Numbered from the stretch's first letter, positions 55,026 to 64,000 are shown. The stretch: DNA of 64,000 nt from Fulvivirga maritima (GCF_021389955.1 NZ_CP089980.1:6195001-6259000); one strand, 5' to 3'. Numbers and translations are program-made. The notes: generated by a model from the letters alone, not told the origin.

Positions 55026-56045
55026 CTAGCCCAACCACGATATCAATAAAAAAGTCAAGATATATGAAAAGATAGGAGCGACTGCCCAGATGATGAAAAA
55101 CCGCTTAACCGTTTTGTTTTCAAAGGTCTTTTTAAGGCCTGTTTTGCTAATACTTAAGGCTATAAAAGCCGCTCCATTAAGCTGAACTAACGATGTAGGT
55201 ATACCTTTAGAGATAGAAGCAAACAAGAGCAAGCTGGCAGTGATCACCGCAATAATAGCGGCATACATAGGTGATACTTCTACTATATCCCGTCCTGTCA
55301 TTTTAGTTACTTTATGACCTAGTAATGAGCTGCCAATAGCAAAACATGGCGCCACTATTAACACTGATAAAATAATGATGGGCAAGAAGTTTTGAACCTC
55401 CTCCTGCCCTATTTCATTAGCTGTTAAAGATGCAATGGGAGCCGCAGCATTAGCCACATTATTGGCGCCAATAGAAAAGGCCACATAAAGTGATGATAGT
55501 ATAATAATGCCTTTCACCACTTGGTTATGCCTTAAATAACTATAATCATTAGTAAAAATCGTGCTTTTAAGCAATGGAAATATCCACTTAGACAGGGCTA
55601 GCATAATAACAAAAGCAATAATGGGCAGAACTATCCAAACGGGTATAATTTCATAAAATAGCTTGTGTGTGTTTAATCCTTCCAGTGCTGTGGCCGCCCC
55701 TGCTATGGAAAGTACCGTAGCCTGACTGGTAGATTGGGGCACACCCAAGAGGTTAGCCACTAATAGCGATAGCCCAATGGATAACAAAATAATAGATGTG
55801 TTAAATGTGGTGAAAAATGATGAATTAAGCAGTCCTTCGCCCAGCGTTAAAGAAACTTCTTTGCCAGCTAATAGTGCTCCGGCCAGCACCATAAGTCCAA
55901 ATAGCCCAGGTATAACCGTTCGCTTGATCACATGAGCTCCATAAGCAGCAGAAAAGGCAGGAGCAGTACCACTCCCGCCCATATTTATAGCAAGAAACAT
56001 AGCTAATAAGAAGGGAATGGTAAGCCCCGTAAATAATTGTGACAT
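55026..56045 (-). CDS. PiT-family inorganic anion permease, CysP (sulfate)-like
   Basis: 339 residues, about ten membrane helices, with two PiT repeats. The first signature reads AMFLAINMGGSGTAPAFSAAYG where phosphate carriers have a GAND motif. The second is SIGANNVANAAAPI. The first form closely resembles the Bacillus sulfate permease CysP. It begins 31 bases after the corrected end of the TonB receptor gene, so an outer- and inner-membrane uptake pair is likely. Phosphate remains possible. Confidence 0.8.
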   Translation of the reverse strand: MSQLFTGLTIPFLLAMFLAINMGGSGTAPAFSAAYGAHVIKRTVIPGLFGLMVLAGALLAGKEVSLTLGEGLLNSSFFTTFNTSIILLSIGLSLLVANLLGVPQSTSQATVLSIAGAATALEGLNTHKLFYEIIPVWIVLPIIAFVIMLALSKWIFPLLKSTIFTNDYSYLRHNQVVKGIIILSSLYVAFSIGANNVANAAAPIASLTANEIGQEEVQNFLPIIILSVLIVAPCFAIGSSLLGHKVTKMTGRDIVEVSPMYAAIIAVITASLLLFASISKGIPTSLVQLNGAAFIALSISKTGLKKTFENKTVKRFFIIWAVAPIFSYILTFLLISWLG

Positions 56046-56076
56046 ATCTATTTCTAATCGTAATTATAAAGAATGA

Positions 56077-58640
56077 TTATGGTTTCAATGAAAAATTGTA
56101 CCTCAAGGTGGCTCCATACGTTCTGGGTCTCCCAGCACCGCGGCATAATGACCTGCGTTGCCTCCAGCCACCAAAAGTTGTTCAAAATAATGGGTATCTG
56201 TTAAATTGCGGCTCCACAAATAAAATGTTACCCCATTGGTTGTTCTAAAACCAGCCCTGGCATTGAGCAAAGCATAGGCATCTATATTAAGATAGCGTGA
56301 TGGTGTAGGGTTAGAAGAAAAGTCAGAGCGATAAAACAAGTCCGAACCAATGAAGAATTCTCCTTCCTGCTGTAAAAATTTTCCTTTCGTAAAAACTTCT
56401 AAAGCTACAGTAAAAGACCATTTAGAAATGCCGGGCAACTCCTCTCCGGAGATGTCCTTTAACTCATTTCCTTCACTACCTGTTTCTTCCAGCGGCACAG
56501 GAGCATTAGCAAAAGTAATGTATTTACCATCAGTATAACTTACAGAAGAGGCCACTCTAAAATGACGTGAGTTATAATTAGCTTCTAACTCAGCTCCAGA
56601 GGTTCTTACCTGCTCCGCATTAGCCAGATATCCGCGTATCACCCCTAACTCCGCCGAGCGAACTGTGGTTTGATAATCATGAATATCAGTATTGAAAATG
56701 GTAAAATTAAGAGTACCATTGGCGATAGGTTGAGTCTTCACCCCTACTTCAAAATGACTCACACGCTCAGGTTTAATCACTGCGAGGTTTAATACAGGCT
56801 CTCCGTTCTCTGTAGGTATACCTCCCAGATTTAACCCCACTGGCTTAAAGCCATGTGAATAATTAGCAAAGATCATTAACTTATCATTGAATGTATACCT
56901 AAAACCTAGCTGCCCTGATACATTCCAATCATCTACATCTGCCTGAAAGGCCAAAGGACTAAACACTCGTTGTTGTAAGGCTATTAGCTCAGGATCATCG
57001 GTCTGCAGCCCGCCTGAAACGGAGCTTTCATAGTCTACCTCCTTCTGATCATAATTGAGCCTGATACCTGGTGTTATTACCAGCTTACTGCTAAGCCTCC
57101 AATCTATCTGAGTGAAGAGGGCTCCGCTAAAGTTCCTGAACCGAGGTTTGGTATCCTGCCTGAGTCCATCCAGCAAACCTGGTGTTTGCCACAGTGGGTC
57201 TTGTGTGTTTTGCACAAAACGCCACTGATCTGCACCGGCTTCTAAGGTATGGGTGCCATCAGGATCTAACTTCTGGTAGAAGGTAAAAAGGCCTATGGTT
57301 CCACTAAGTTTATCATTTATATCACCTGCATACCTTACCTCCTGAGACCACTGATAATGAATAGAAGGAGCCTGTGATTTGGCTATGGCAGAAAGGCCGG
57401 TAAAATCTCTGTCGTTAGAAGGGTTCCATTTCCAAAATCTCCAGGCTGTGGTAGAGCTCAGCGTACCTTTAGCCAAATCAATATCCGCATTTAAGGATAT
57501 GCCGCCCATATCCTGATCAGCTTGCCAGGGAGTATCATGATCTATAACCCTGTCAAAAGGATTTTGACTTGGTAAATCATAATCAAGATCGGTGATAATA
57601 CGTTCAAACTGTCTGAAATCCGCTCTCTGAGTAGGCGTATTACCTGCATATACCTGCGCATAACCATCTGGCCGTTGTCTGGTGTAATCTGTAGAAAGCG
57701 TAATACTGGTCTTATCTGATGGAATAAAAAGAAACTGACTCCTTAGCCCCTGATTATTCATAGTATTAGTATGCCTATCAGTAGCTACATTATAAATGGT
57801 GCCATCTCTATAAGTGCCTGTAAAAGACAATCGAGCAGCTAATTTATCCTTGATTATTGGCCCGGTTACAGTACCTTTAGTCTGGATAAATCCATAGTTC
57901 CCAAATGTTTGTTCAAAAATGCCATTGGTTATAAAACCGGGCTTTCTGGTAGTAATATTGAAAGTGCCTGCTGTGGTATTTTTACCAAATAAGGTTCCTT
58001 GAGGGCCTCTTAATATTTCTATCTGCTGTACATCAATAAAATCAAGAGTAGCTGCAGCTGGCCGGGCATAGTACACCCCATCTACATAAAAACCAACACC
58101 CGGATCTATGCCATCATTGGTTAAGCCAAAAGTAGATCCTATACCACGGATATTCAGAGTCGTATTTCTGGGGTTAGAAGAGTAAAGTTGTACCGATGGC
58201 ACCAATTCTTTTACTCGGTTTACGTTAAAAGAAGTAGAATTATCCAACTCTTTAAATCCAATAACTGCCATTGGTATGGGTGTTTCTTGTACCTCCTCAT
58301 TACGCCGACGAGCAGTAACAGTGACTTCGTTTAAAGACATGGAAGAAGGTTTTAAATAAATTAAGGTCGTTTCATTTTCAGTAAGAGTCACTTCTTCCGC
58401 CTCATAGCCCACATAGCTAACAGAGAGTGTGAGTGGGAAAACATGCGCATCGTTAAATAAAAATGCTCCATGAATATCGGTGATAGTTCCTTTACTGGTT
58501 CCTTTTATGAGCACTGAAGCCCCAATCAATGGTTCTTTGGTTTGAGCATCTAATACTTTTCCTTCGATATTTTTTTGTGCCAGGGCCTGTATACTAACCC
58601 ATGTTAATATCAGACTAATTACGGTAAGCTTTCTTTTCAT
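56077..58640 (-). CDS. TonB-dependent receptor (end restored past a frameshift)
   Basis: A signal peptide (1-21) is followed by a carboxypeptidase-regulatory-like domain (about 22-105). The plug (about 118-235) has PIPMAVIGFKELDN and VDGVYYARPAAATLDFIDVQQIEILRGPQG-type text, and a 22-strand barrel completes the protein. The frame stops at 56103 after LGDPERMEPP. Adding one C at 56125-56127 gives LGDPRTYGATLRYNFSLKP and a stop at 56077, the standard receptor C-terminus with its terminal aromatic strand (854 residues). It imports a siderophore-like or other ligand. Its neighbours are an anion permease and an Rrf2 regulator. Confidence 0.88.
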
Positions 58641-58669
58641 TAATAGAGATCTAAAGTTTAAAACATATA

Positions 58670-58725
58670 ATTCCTACCTTTTTTATAGGATTTAAAAGCG
58701 AAGGTATAAATCCTATATATCCTAT
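58670..58725 (-). promoter_or_regulatory. Cluster of four TAGGAT-type boxes upstream of the TonB receptor
   Basis: ATTCCTA (58670-58676) and TAGGATT (58686-58692) form a dyad with a nine-base spacer. ATCCTAT follows at 58710-58716 and 58719-58725. Four such boxes within 56 bases, between the Rrf2 gene and the receptor, are good candidates for Rrf2 binding. Confidence 0.45.
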
Positions 58726-58753
58726 CAAAGTAGTATGATTTAAAATTAAAAAA

Positions 58754-59233
58754 TTATTTTTTTAATTTCTGCTCTCTTTTTATGATATCTGCCAGCGTTG
58801 CCGCTTTTAGACGCTTCACAGTCTCATTACGTATTTCCATGGCTACCTGTCTTATTCCGCAGGTTTCCTCATCAATACACTCTTCACAGCGCTCATAAAA
58901 TTTATAAGTTACACAGGGCAGCAGGGCTATAGCGCCATCAAATAATCTCAAAACCATGGCCATATGAATTTCTTCTGGCTTACCATTAAGAGAATAGCCT
59001 CCATACTTTCCTTTCTTGCTATTTAATATCCGGGCATTTTTTAATTCTACCAGTATCGACTCTAAGAATTTCAAAGGAATATTTTGGCCTTCAGAGATTC
59101 TGCTGACCGAAATAGGCTGCTCATCAATATTTTTAGCAATGAAAACAAGCGCATTGATGGCGTATTTTGATTTTTTAGATAACACTATTCCTCTCTTTAA
59201 ACTATGCAGTAAGATGCTCATAAGTATCAGCAT
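58754..59233 (-). CDS. Rrf2 family transcriptional regulator
   Basis: 159 residues; an ATG at 59221 is an equally good start. The winged helix is at about 15-80 (SKKSKYAINALVFIAKN to ISEGQNIPLKFLESILVELKNARILNSKKGKYGGYSL). The C-terminal part has a Cys cluster (CVTYKFYERCEECIDEETCGIR) that could hold an Fe-S cluster or sense thiols, as in IscR/NsrR relatives. It lies directly upstream of the TonB receptor, on the same strand, and probably controls it. Confidence 0.92.
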   Translation of the reverse strand: MLILMSILLHSLKRGIVLSKKSKYAINALVFIAKNIDEQPISVSRISEGQNIPLKFLESILVELKNARILNSKKGKYGGYSLNGKPEEIHMAMVLRLFDGAIALLPCVTYKFYERCEECIDEETCGIRQVAMEIRNETVKRLKAATLADIIKREQKLKK

Positions 59234-59255
59234 CTATTGGTACGATCAAACTTAA

Positions 59256-59634
59256 GGATTTTTACCTAAAATCACTGAAAATGAGGTCGGCATATAAGAA
59301 CTCGCAGGATGAAAAAGCACATTTCTTATACTCATTATTATCCCATAAACAACCTCAGGTTAATCAACAACTCACTACAATAAACTTTCTTAGTGTGCTT
59401 CCCAAGATCATAAATCCACCCATTGATTTTTATTCCTTTTCATCATTTTATCGATGCATATCCAGAGGTTTTGAATAATAATCCCAACTTCAGTGTATCA
59501 TCCACATCTCATCATCCCGATTTTATCACTCAGATTAGCTACTATCTGAACCTATACCCACAGGCTACATCAAAATAGTTTGAATATGACAACATATGGA
59601 TTGTAAGCAACAATTTCTTCCTATATCGCCTCTC
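59256..59634. other. Intergenic region without recognisable gene
   Basis: About 380 AT-rich bases between the Rrf2 gene and the ABM monooxygenase gene. A 65-codon ORF on the plus strand (59281-59478) has no features of a real protein. No terminator or RNA is visible. Confidence 0.45.
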
Positions 59635-59642
59635 TATCTTTG
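59635..59642 (+). promoter_or_regulatory. Possible -7 box (TATCTTTG) of the ABM/SDR operon
   Basis: TATCTTTG matches the Bacteroidota -7 consensus TAnnTTTG and lies 27 bases before the ATG at 59670. No clear TTTG box is found at the proper distance upstream, so the call is weak. Confidence 0.35.
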
Positions 59643-59669
59643 TATTATAAACTTAAAATAAAAGCAAAC

Positions 59670-59960
59670 ATGATTACAGTACTCACAGAATTTAAAGCTA
59701 AAGATGCGGCTTCAGCAGAAGAATTGGAATCGATTTTCAAAAAATTGATTCAAGAAACTCCTTCAGAAACAGGTTGTATTTCCTATGAAATAAACACTGT
59801 ACAAGACAAACCTACTACCTATTACATATTGGAAAGATGGGCCTCAACTGAAGACTTACAAAACCATGCTCTCACTGTAGCACAAAAGGGCTATGTTATA
59901 CAGGCAGTAGCATTAATAGAAAATAATATAGAAAACCAAATACTTCAAATTTTAAAATAA
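59670..59960 (+). CDS. Antibiotic biosynthesis monooxygenase (ABM) domain protein
   Basis: The ATG at 59670 starts MITVLTEFKAKDA, the normal beginning of ABM domains; an upstream ATG at 59640 adds ten basic residues. The 96 residues carry CISYEINTVQDKPTTYYILERWAS and the later HALTVAQKGY, forming a dimeric ferredoxin-like fold. Members act as cofactor-free quinone oxygenases or as heme-degrading or small-molecule-binding proteins. It is followed 2 bases later by an SDR gene, in one operon. Confidence 0.88.
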   Translation: MITVLTEFKAKDAASAEELESIFKKLIQETPSETGCISYEINTVQDKPTTYYILERWASTEDLQNHALTVAQKGYVIQAVALIENNIENQILQILK

Positions 59961-59962
59961 TC

Positions 59963-60787
59963 ATGATGAAAAAGACCGTATTAATAACAGGAACATCATC
60001 AGGCATAGGCCGAGCAGCAGTATTAAAGTTTCAGAAAGAAGGCTGGAACGTAATAGCTACTATGCGCTCTCCTGAAAAAGAAAATGAGTTAAATAAGTTA
60101 GATAGCGTAATAACGGCTGCACTAGATGTTCAGAAAGCAGATACCATAGAAAGCGCAATACAAGCCGGTATCGATAAATTTGGTCAAATAGATGCAGTTG
60201 TTAACAATGCAGGGTATGCTGTTTTTGGCGTGTTTGAGCTAGCCAGTGAAGAGCAGATCAATAAACTATTTGACACCAATGTCTACGGTCCAATGCGTGT
60301 AACAAGAGCTATATTGCCGCATTTTAGAGCACAAAAATCGGGCGTTATAATCAATATTTCATCCCAGGGAGGCCGAATTACCTTCCCAACCTGCGGCATG
60401 TACCATGCTACCAAATTTGCTTTGGAGGGTTTTACAGAAGCCTTAGCCTACGAGCTCATTCCTTTTAATATCAGAACTAAGATAGTAGAACCGGGTTCTA
60501 CTGCGACTAAGTTTGTAGGAGCCGCAGAAATCACTTCAGGTGGAATACCTGAATATGAAGAGTTTATCAAAGTTGGCTTAGGCAACTGGGCCAAATATGA
60601 TACCATGACTTCAGAGCCTGAAGAAATTGCAGAAGTAATTTATACTGCTGCTACCGATGAAAATGGAAAGCTGAGATACAAAGCAGGAGAAGACGCCGAA
60701 TTGTACATAGGCAAATTAGAAGAAGGAGATGATCAGGCATATGTAGATTATATGAGAAGGCGCTTTATTCCGGAATATTTAAAATAG
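59963..60787 (+). CDS. SDR family oxidoreductase
   Basis: 274 residues with the classical SDR signatures: TGTSSGIGRA (NAD(P)-binding), NNAGYAVFG, INISSQGG and the YHATK catalytic Tyr-Lys pair. The substrate is unknown. It is the second gene of the ABM-SDR-SDR cluster, 2 bases after the ABM gene and 7 before the next SDR. Confidence 0.93.
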   Translation: MMKKTVLITGTSSGIGRAAVLKFQKEGWNVIATMRSPEKENELNKLDSVITAALDVQKADTIESAIQAGIDKFGQIDAVVNNAGYAVFGVFELASEEQINKLFDTNVYGPMRVTRAILPHFRAQKSGVIINISSQGGRITFPTCGMYHATKFALEGFTEALAYELIPFNIRTKIVEPGSTATKFVGAAEITSGGIPEYEEFIKVGLGNWAKYDTMTSEPEEIAEVIYTAATDENGKLRYKAGEDAELYIGKLEEGDDQAYVDYMRRRFIPEYLK

Positions 60788-60794
60788 TATAAAC

Positions 60795-61547
60795 ATGAAC
60801 TTAAAAAACAACACAATACTTATAACAGGAGCCGGAACCGGAATGGGTCTGGCTGCCGCCAAATGGTTCTCTGAGCAGGGCAACCACGTGATTATGACGG
60901 CTCGCAACGAAGAGAGATTGAAAGAGGAGGCATCTAAGTTAAAGAATGCATCTTATGTAGCTTGTGACTTGTCTGATCCAAACCAACTAGAATCATTGGT
61001 ATCTGCCATGAAGACTGAATACCCGGAGCTTAACATGATTTTCCTGAATGCAGGAATCGCCACTAATTACCAATTACTGAATTATGATAATGCTTACGAA
61101 ATAAGTAAATCAGAAATGATTACAAACTATCATTTCGCTGTGTATTTAACACATGCCTTGGTGCCACTGATAGCTAACAAAAAAGAGTCCGCTTTAATAA
61201 TAACTACATCAGGAGTAGCATTTGCACCTGATTTATTACACCCAACCTACAGTGCTTCCAAAGCCGCCTTGCATAGCTATATTAAAGCGCTAAGGTTGGT
61301 TTTACAACGTCAAAAATCATCAATTGAGGTGTATGAATTAATGGCGCCATTGGTAGATTCTCCCTTTTCCAAAGCGGTACATTCAGATTTGAAAGTTTCT
61401 CCTGAAGAGGTTATCGAAACATTAGTAAATAGCATTAGAATTCAGGAATTTGAAATTCGCCCAGGCTTAACTGAGGATATTTACCAAACCTATCTTCGTT
61501 CTCCAAATGAAGCTCTAATAATGGTTAATACAGCCACAGGTGCTTAA
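60795..61547 (+). CDS. SDR family oxidoreductase
   Basis: 250 residues. The SDR motifs are TGAGTGMGLAAAKW, DLSDPNQL, LNAGIA and YSASKAALHSY. It lacks the second Asn of the usual NNAG motif (LNAG), a common variant of DltE-like SDRs. It is the last enzyme gene of the operon and ends just before a hairpin. The AraC gene downstream probably regulates it. Confidence 0.9.
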   Translation: MNLKNNTILITGAGTGMGLAAAKWFSEQGNHVIMTARNEERLKEEASKLKNASYVACDLSDPNQLESLVSAMKTEYPELNMIFLNAGIATNYQLLNYDNAYEISKSEMITNYHFAVYLTHALVPLIANKKESALIITTSGVAFAPDLLHPTYSASKAALHSYIKALRLVLQRQKSSIEVYELMAPLVDSPFSKAVHSDLKVSPEEVIETLVNSIRIQEFEIRPGLTEDIYQTYLRSPNEALIMVNTATGA

Positions 61548-61570
61548 TTTTGTGTAATTTTATTGTATTC

Positions 61571-61604
61571 AAACTGTGCCCTATCATACGGTTCGGTACA
61601 GTTT
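61571..61604 (+). terminator. Hairpin between the SDR operon and the AraC gene
   Basis: AAACTGTGCC (61571-61580) pairs with GGTACAGTTT (61595-61604), nine of ten positions, with a 14-base loop. A T-rich stretch (TAATTTTTAT) follows. It could be a weak terminator or an operator for the adjacent AraC gene. Confidence 0.5.
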
Positions 61605-61620
61605 TAATTTTTATATTGAT

Positions 61621-62526
61621 ATGAAAGGAAAACTAAACATCTATAAAAAGGAAAGTCTCTCAGAATTCGAAAGGCGAAATTTCATGCTCCAAAAGAGTAT
61701 TTCAGAGCAGAAACCCTTTCGATTTTTCAGTTCAGCTGACTGCTCATCAGACACCCCTATTTTATACATGAGGCGAGATTTCTATAAGGTAAGCTTATTA
61801 GAAGGTGACTATATTGTGCATTATGGAGACGAAAGCATCAAGACTTCCGGCACTTCATTATCGTTTTTCAGTCCGCATTCTCCCTATACTATTAAAGAAA
61901 TAGAAGAAAGAGAAAATGCAGGATATTTTATTTTTACTGAGACTTTTTACGACACTTATTTTAAATTCGGTATCAAATCATTTCCCTTATTTGATAATAA
62001 AAAGAAGCCTATTTTCTTATTGAATAATGGCCAAATACAGATGGTAAAAGATTTGTTTGGTAAGATTGAATATCAAAACAATACAGATTACCCTTATAAA
62101 TATGACCTTATTCGCAACTATACCAATGAGCTGATGCATTACGCTAATAACCTGCAACCTGCTTCAGAACGGCACCATCAGTTTACAGCAAAAGAACGCC
62201 TGTTAAATGTATTTTATGAATTACTTGATAGGCAATTTCCAGCAGATGAAAATCATGCGCAGGAGTTACGTTCTCCCAGCTATTTTGCTGATAGCTTAAG
62301 TGTTCATGTCAATTACCTCAATCGAGTTTTGAAAGAGCTAACCGGAAAATCCACCAGTGAATTATTGTATGATCGCCTATTGAAAGAGTCTATCATTTTA
62401 CTTAAGCATACTGACTGGAGTATATCTGAAGTGGCATATAAGCTTGGATTCAACGACACTTCTCATTTCAATCATTTTTTCAAAAAACAAACTAACCAGA
62501 TACCGTCGTCTTATAGAAGCTTATGA
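61621..62526 (+). CDS. AraC family transcriptional regulator
   Basis: The ATG at 61621 is chosen because the alternative GTG at 61576 lies inside the hairpin. The 301 residues hold a cupin-like sensor half (about 20-180) and a C-terminal double HTH (about 205-300: YFADSLSVHVNYLNRVLKELTGKST, then WSISEVAYKLGFNDTSHFNHFFKKQTNQIPSSYR). It probably controls the ABM-SDR operon just upstream, which is transcribed in the same direction. Confidence 0.93.
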   Translation: MKGKLNIYKKESLSEFERRNFMLQKSISEQKPFRFFSSADCSSDTPILYMRRDFYKVSLLEGDYIVHYGDESIKTSGTSLSFFSPHSPYTIKEIEERENAGYFIFTETFYDTYFKFGIKSFPLFDNKKKPIFLLNNGQIQMVKDLFGKIEYQNNTDYPYKYDLIRNYTNELMHYANNLQPASERHHQFTAKERLLNVFYELLDRQFPADENHAQELRSPSYFADSLSVHVNYLNRVLKELTGKSTSELLYDRLLKESIILLKHTDWSISEVAYKLGFNDTSHFNHFFKKQTNQIPSSYRSL

Positions 62527-62631
62527 TCCAATTTAATATCTTAATTTAGAAGATTTTGAGTTTAAATTATTTTACCACTCATAAATTAATCTATCATAAT
62601 CTCTTAACTCCTTATAATCTCTGCTTATCTC

Positions 62632-63357
62632 TCAGCATTGCAATAAATCCAACCATTGATTTTTATTGATCCTGCTTAAAATTATAATTCTGTTAAAATT
62701 AAATTTAATAGCTGTATATCTATGTAAATCCATTATCGTATATTTATCCACTCTCGTGGAAATATAGTCAATCAAAATCAACCAAAATTCACTAAATCTG
62801 TCTTTCAGACTCGAGATCTTTTGATTTTTTTCGTTAATAACCACCAACATTGCCTCATACCGACTTTTAGTAACCTCTCCACCTAAATCATAATCATGTA
62901 TAATATTAAGTTCATAGGCATAGTCTGTAGTGTCCTTACCTTCAAATAGCACTACAGAAACTCCCGGGACGATTTGTACGCTATTCTGAAAATTCCTGGA
63001 TAAGGTAGTTTTAATTATCTGTCTTTTTAATTCCTTTTTGAAATGTTTCTTTGCTTTTTTATCTAGCTTAAATAAACGCTTATATCGTAGAGTGACAGAA
63101 ATTGAGTTTGGTATTAAGAATTCATATCTTTCTAACTCATCCCTCACGATTTTTGTTATTATACTTTTGTCACATTCTGGCAATTGTACTCTATCACCAT
63201 CTATTACTTTCTGCTTATTTAACCTACGTACTTCAATTGCAATGTTATCCTTGGCTGAAAAATCAGGAAAAGAAGAATCACCCAAAGGTTCACGCTCCAA
63301 CTCCTTCAAACCCAAAGTGCTAAGGAAATTAAGCGCATAGAGTTCATCTTTATTCAT
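62632..63357 (-). CDS. Putative PD-(D/E)XK nuclease-like protein of unknown function
   Basis: 241 residues, no signal peptide. The N-terminal segment SSFPDF (Asp32) followed ten residues later by IAIEVRR (Glu42, Arg44 in place of Lys) resembles the PD-(D/E)XK active-site core, as in restriction-endonuclease-like hypothetical proteins that carry EVRRLN. The rest is basic and helical in the middle (KKAKKHFKKELKRQ). No known family is recognised with confidence. It starts 6 bases after the preceding gene's stop, so the two form an operon. Confidence 0.6.
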   Translation of the reverse strand: MNKDELYALNFLSTLGLKELEREPLGDSSFPDFSAKDNIAIEVRRLNKQKVIDGDRVQLPECDKSIITKIVRDELERYEFLIPNSISVTLRYKRLFKLDKKAKKHFKKELKRQIIKTTLSRNFQNSVQIVPGVSVVLFEGKDTTDYAYELNIIHDYDLGGEVTKSRYEAMLVVINEKNQKISSLKDRFSEFWLILIDYISTRVDKYTIMDLHRYTAIKFNFNRIIILSRINKNQWLDLLQC

Positions 63358-63363
63358 ATTATC

Positions 63364-64000
63364 CTAATTATTAAGAAAATCGATTTTATTATCACTTAAA
63401 AACTTAAGCCCATCTTCTACTTCAGCCCTAATATCTTCAATATCATTCCCATTGTATTTACCCAGAAGTAATAAATATTTATCACGAATGGATTCAACAT
63501 TTGAAGGTTGGAAACGCCTAGCTAAAATGAGCCCATTAATTATTCGCTTTTCTAACCTTGACATGGGTAGATATTCAATAAACTCATCAGGCTTGGAATT
63601 ATAAATTTCATTTAAGGTCTGGTAATCATTAATTCTTGAAAAAGTGAAGTCAATTTTTGGTTTGATTTCACTGAAAAACTCTTCTGCCAATTTATTTATA
63701 GATCTATCTGTATAGTCGTTTTTCGTTTCATCATACAAAGAACTCTGAGTCCAATGCAGGTTCTCGTGGATGGTCCAATTAGTCCACCCATAGTTAGGAT
63801 AAACTTTTTTAAAGGCCTTTTCTAAATCTTCAAACACTATTTTGATGAAGTATTGAACCATTGATATATAACCAAACGAATTAATATATGACAGACTTAT
63901 AATTCGTTTTCCATAATCAAAATCCTGCACAAACTCATGTTTGGATTTAAGATGTCTAAATCCTTCTTTTTCCAGTGTATGCAATAATAGTTTTTCAAAT
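63364..64000 (-). CDS. Hypothetical protein, 5' end beyond window
   Basis: The frame is open to the right edge (it reads FEKLLLHTLEKEGF before the first obvious start-like codon, a TTG at 63984), so the true start is probably outside. The visible 211 residues or so are soluble, helical and aromatic-rich (YGWTNWTIHENLHWTQ). I do not recognise the family. It is followed by the nuclease-like gene with a 6-base gap and likely works with it. Confidence 0.6.
   Translation of the reverse strand, partial: FEKLLLHTLEKEGFRHLKSKHEFVQDFDYGKRIISLSYINSFGYISMVQYFIKIVFEDLEKAFKKVYPNYGWTNWTIHENLHWTQSSLYDETKNDYTDRSINKLAEEFFSEIKPKIDFTFSRINDYQTLNEIYNSKPDEFIEYLPMSRLEKRIINGLILARRFQPSNVESIRDKYLLLLGKYNGNDIEDIRAEVEDGLKFLSDNKIDFLNN

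Noticed and set aside
59281-59478. 65-codon plus-strand ORF before the ABM gene
   Set aside because: Unremarkable composition, no motif, and no promoter or operon context.

Overview
The window comes from a low-GC member of the Bacteroidota, most likely a marine or soil Cytophagales (Fulvivirga-like at best; the genus is a guess). The evidence is a SusC/SusD glycan-uptake locus, several proteins with type IX secretion (T9SS) C-terminal sorting domains of types A and B, TAnnTTTG-type promoters, and an absence of Shine-Dalgarno boxes. No phage, transposase, CRISPR array, tRNA or rRNA gene was seen. One small RNA, the signal recognition particle RNA, is clear.

Layout. 1-4.1 kb: the 5' part of an M13 metallopeptidase lipoprotein, two small unknown genes, the SRP RNA, a transaldolase-like aldolase, an FtsE-like ATPase, and an ECF sigma factor with a membrane partner. 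4.2-19.5 kb: a polysaccharide utilization locus (SusC, SusD, PKD surface lipoprotein, GH5, GH30, GH3) facing a divergent propeller/LuxR sensor-regulator. The enzyme set suggests a beta-1,3/1,6-glucan such as laminarin or fungal beta-glucan. 19.5-28.8 kb: a lone receiver protein, a lipoprotein, a large T9SS type B SBBP/PKD protein, and a tesA-ybbA-ybbP-type cluster. 28.8-33.1 kb: two direct repeats of about 0.56 kb flank two damaged genes, one of the SUFU family. 33.1-42.4 kb: a giant FG-GAP/HYR T9SS type B protein, an erythromycin esterase-like protein, a small secreted protein, a beta-barrel protein and a Gfo/Idh/MocA oxidoreductase. 42.5-45.3 kb: a Gre factor and a persulfide/sulfur operon (MBL-rhodanese, rhodanese, DUF2892). 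45.4-54.9 kb: small membrane proteins, a Crp/Fnr regulator, YdcZ, GNAT, a phosphopantetheinyl transferase, a phosphatase, a LytS/LytR-type two-component pair, SugE, DUF4291 and VOC proteins. 55.0-59.2 kb: a CysP-like permease, a TonB receptor and an Rrf2 regulator, probably an inorganic anion (perhaps sulfur) uptake unit. 59.6-62.5 kb: ABM monooxygenase, two SDR oxidoreductases and an AraC regulator. 62.6-64.0 kb: a putative PD-(D/E)XK nuclease-like protein and an unknown gene cut by the window edge.

The most striking property is the number of broken genes. Nine genes are interrupted by one small indel each, mostly in short homopolymers, and each is restored to a full family-length protein when one or two bases are corrected. 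This points to sequence errors, or else to real pseudogenization. The GH5 case sits on an A8 tract that could also support programmed -1 slippage. No clearly new system was found. The best candidates for a second look are the repeat-flanked SUFU island, the GH5 slippery site, the Rrf2-TonB-CysP locus and the nuclease-like pair at the right edge.
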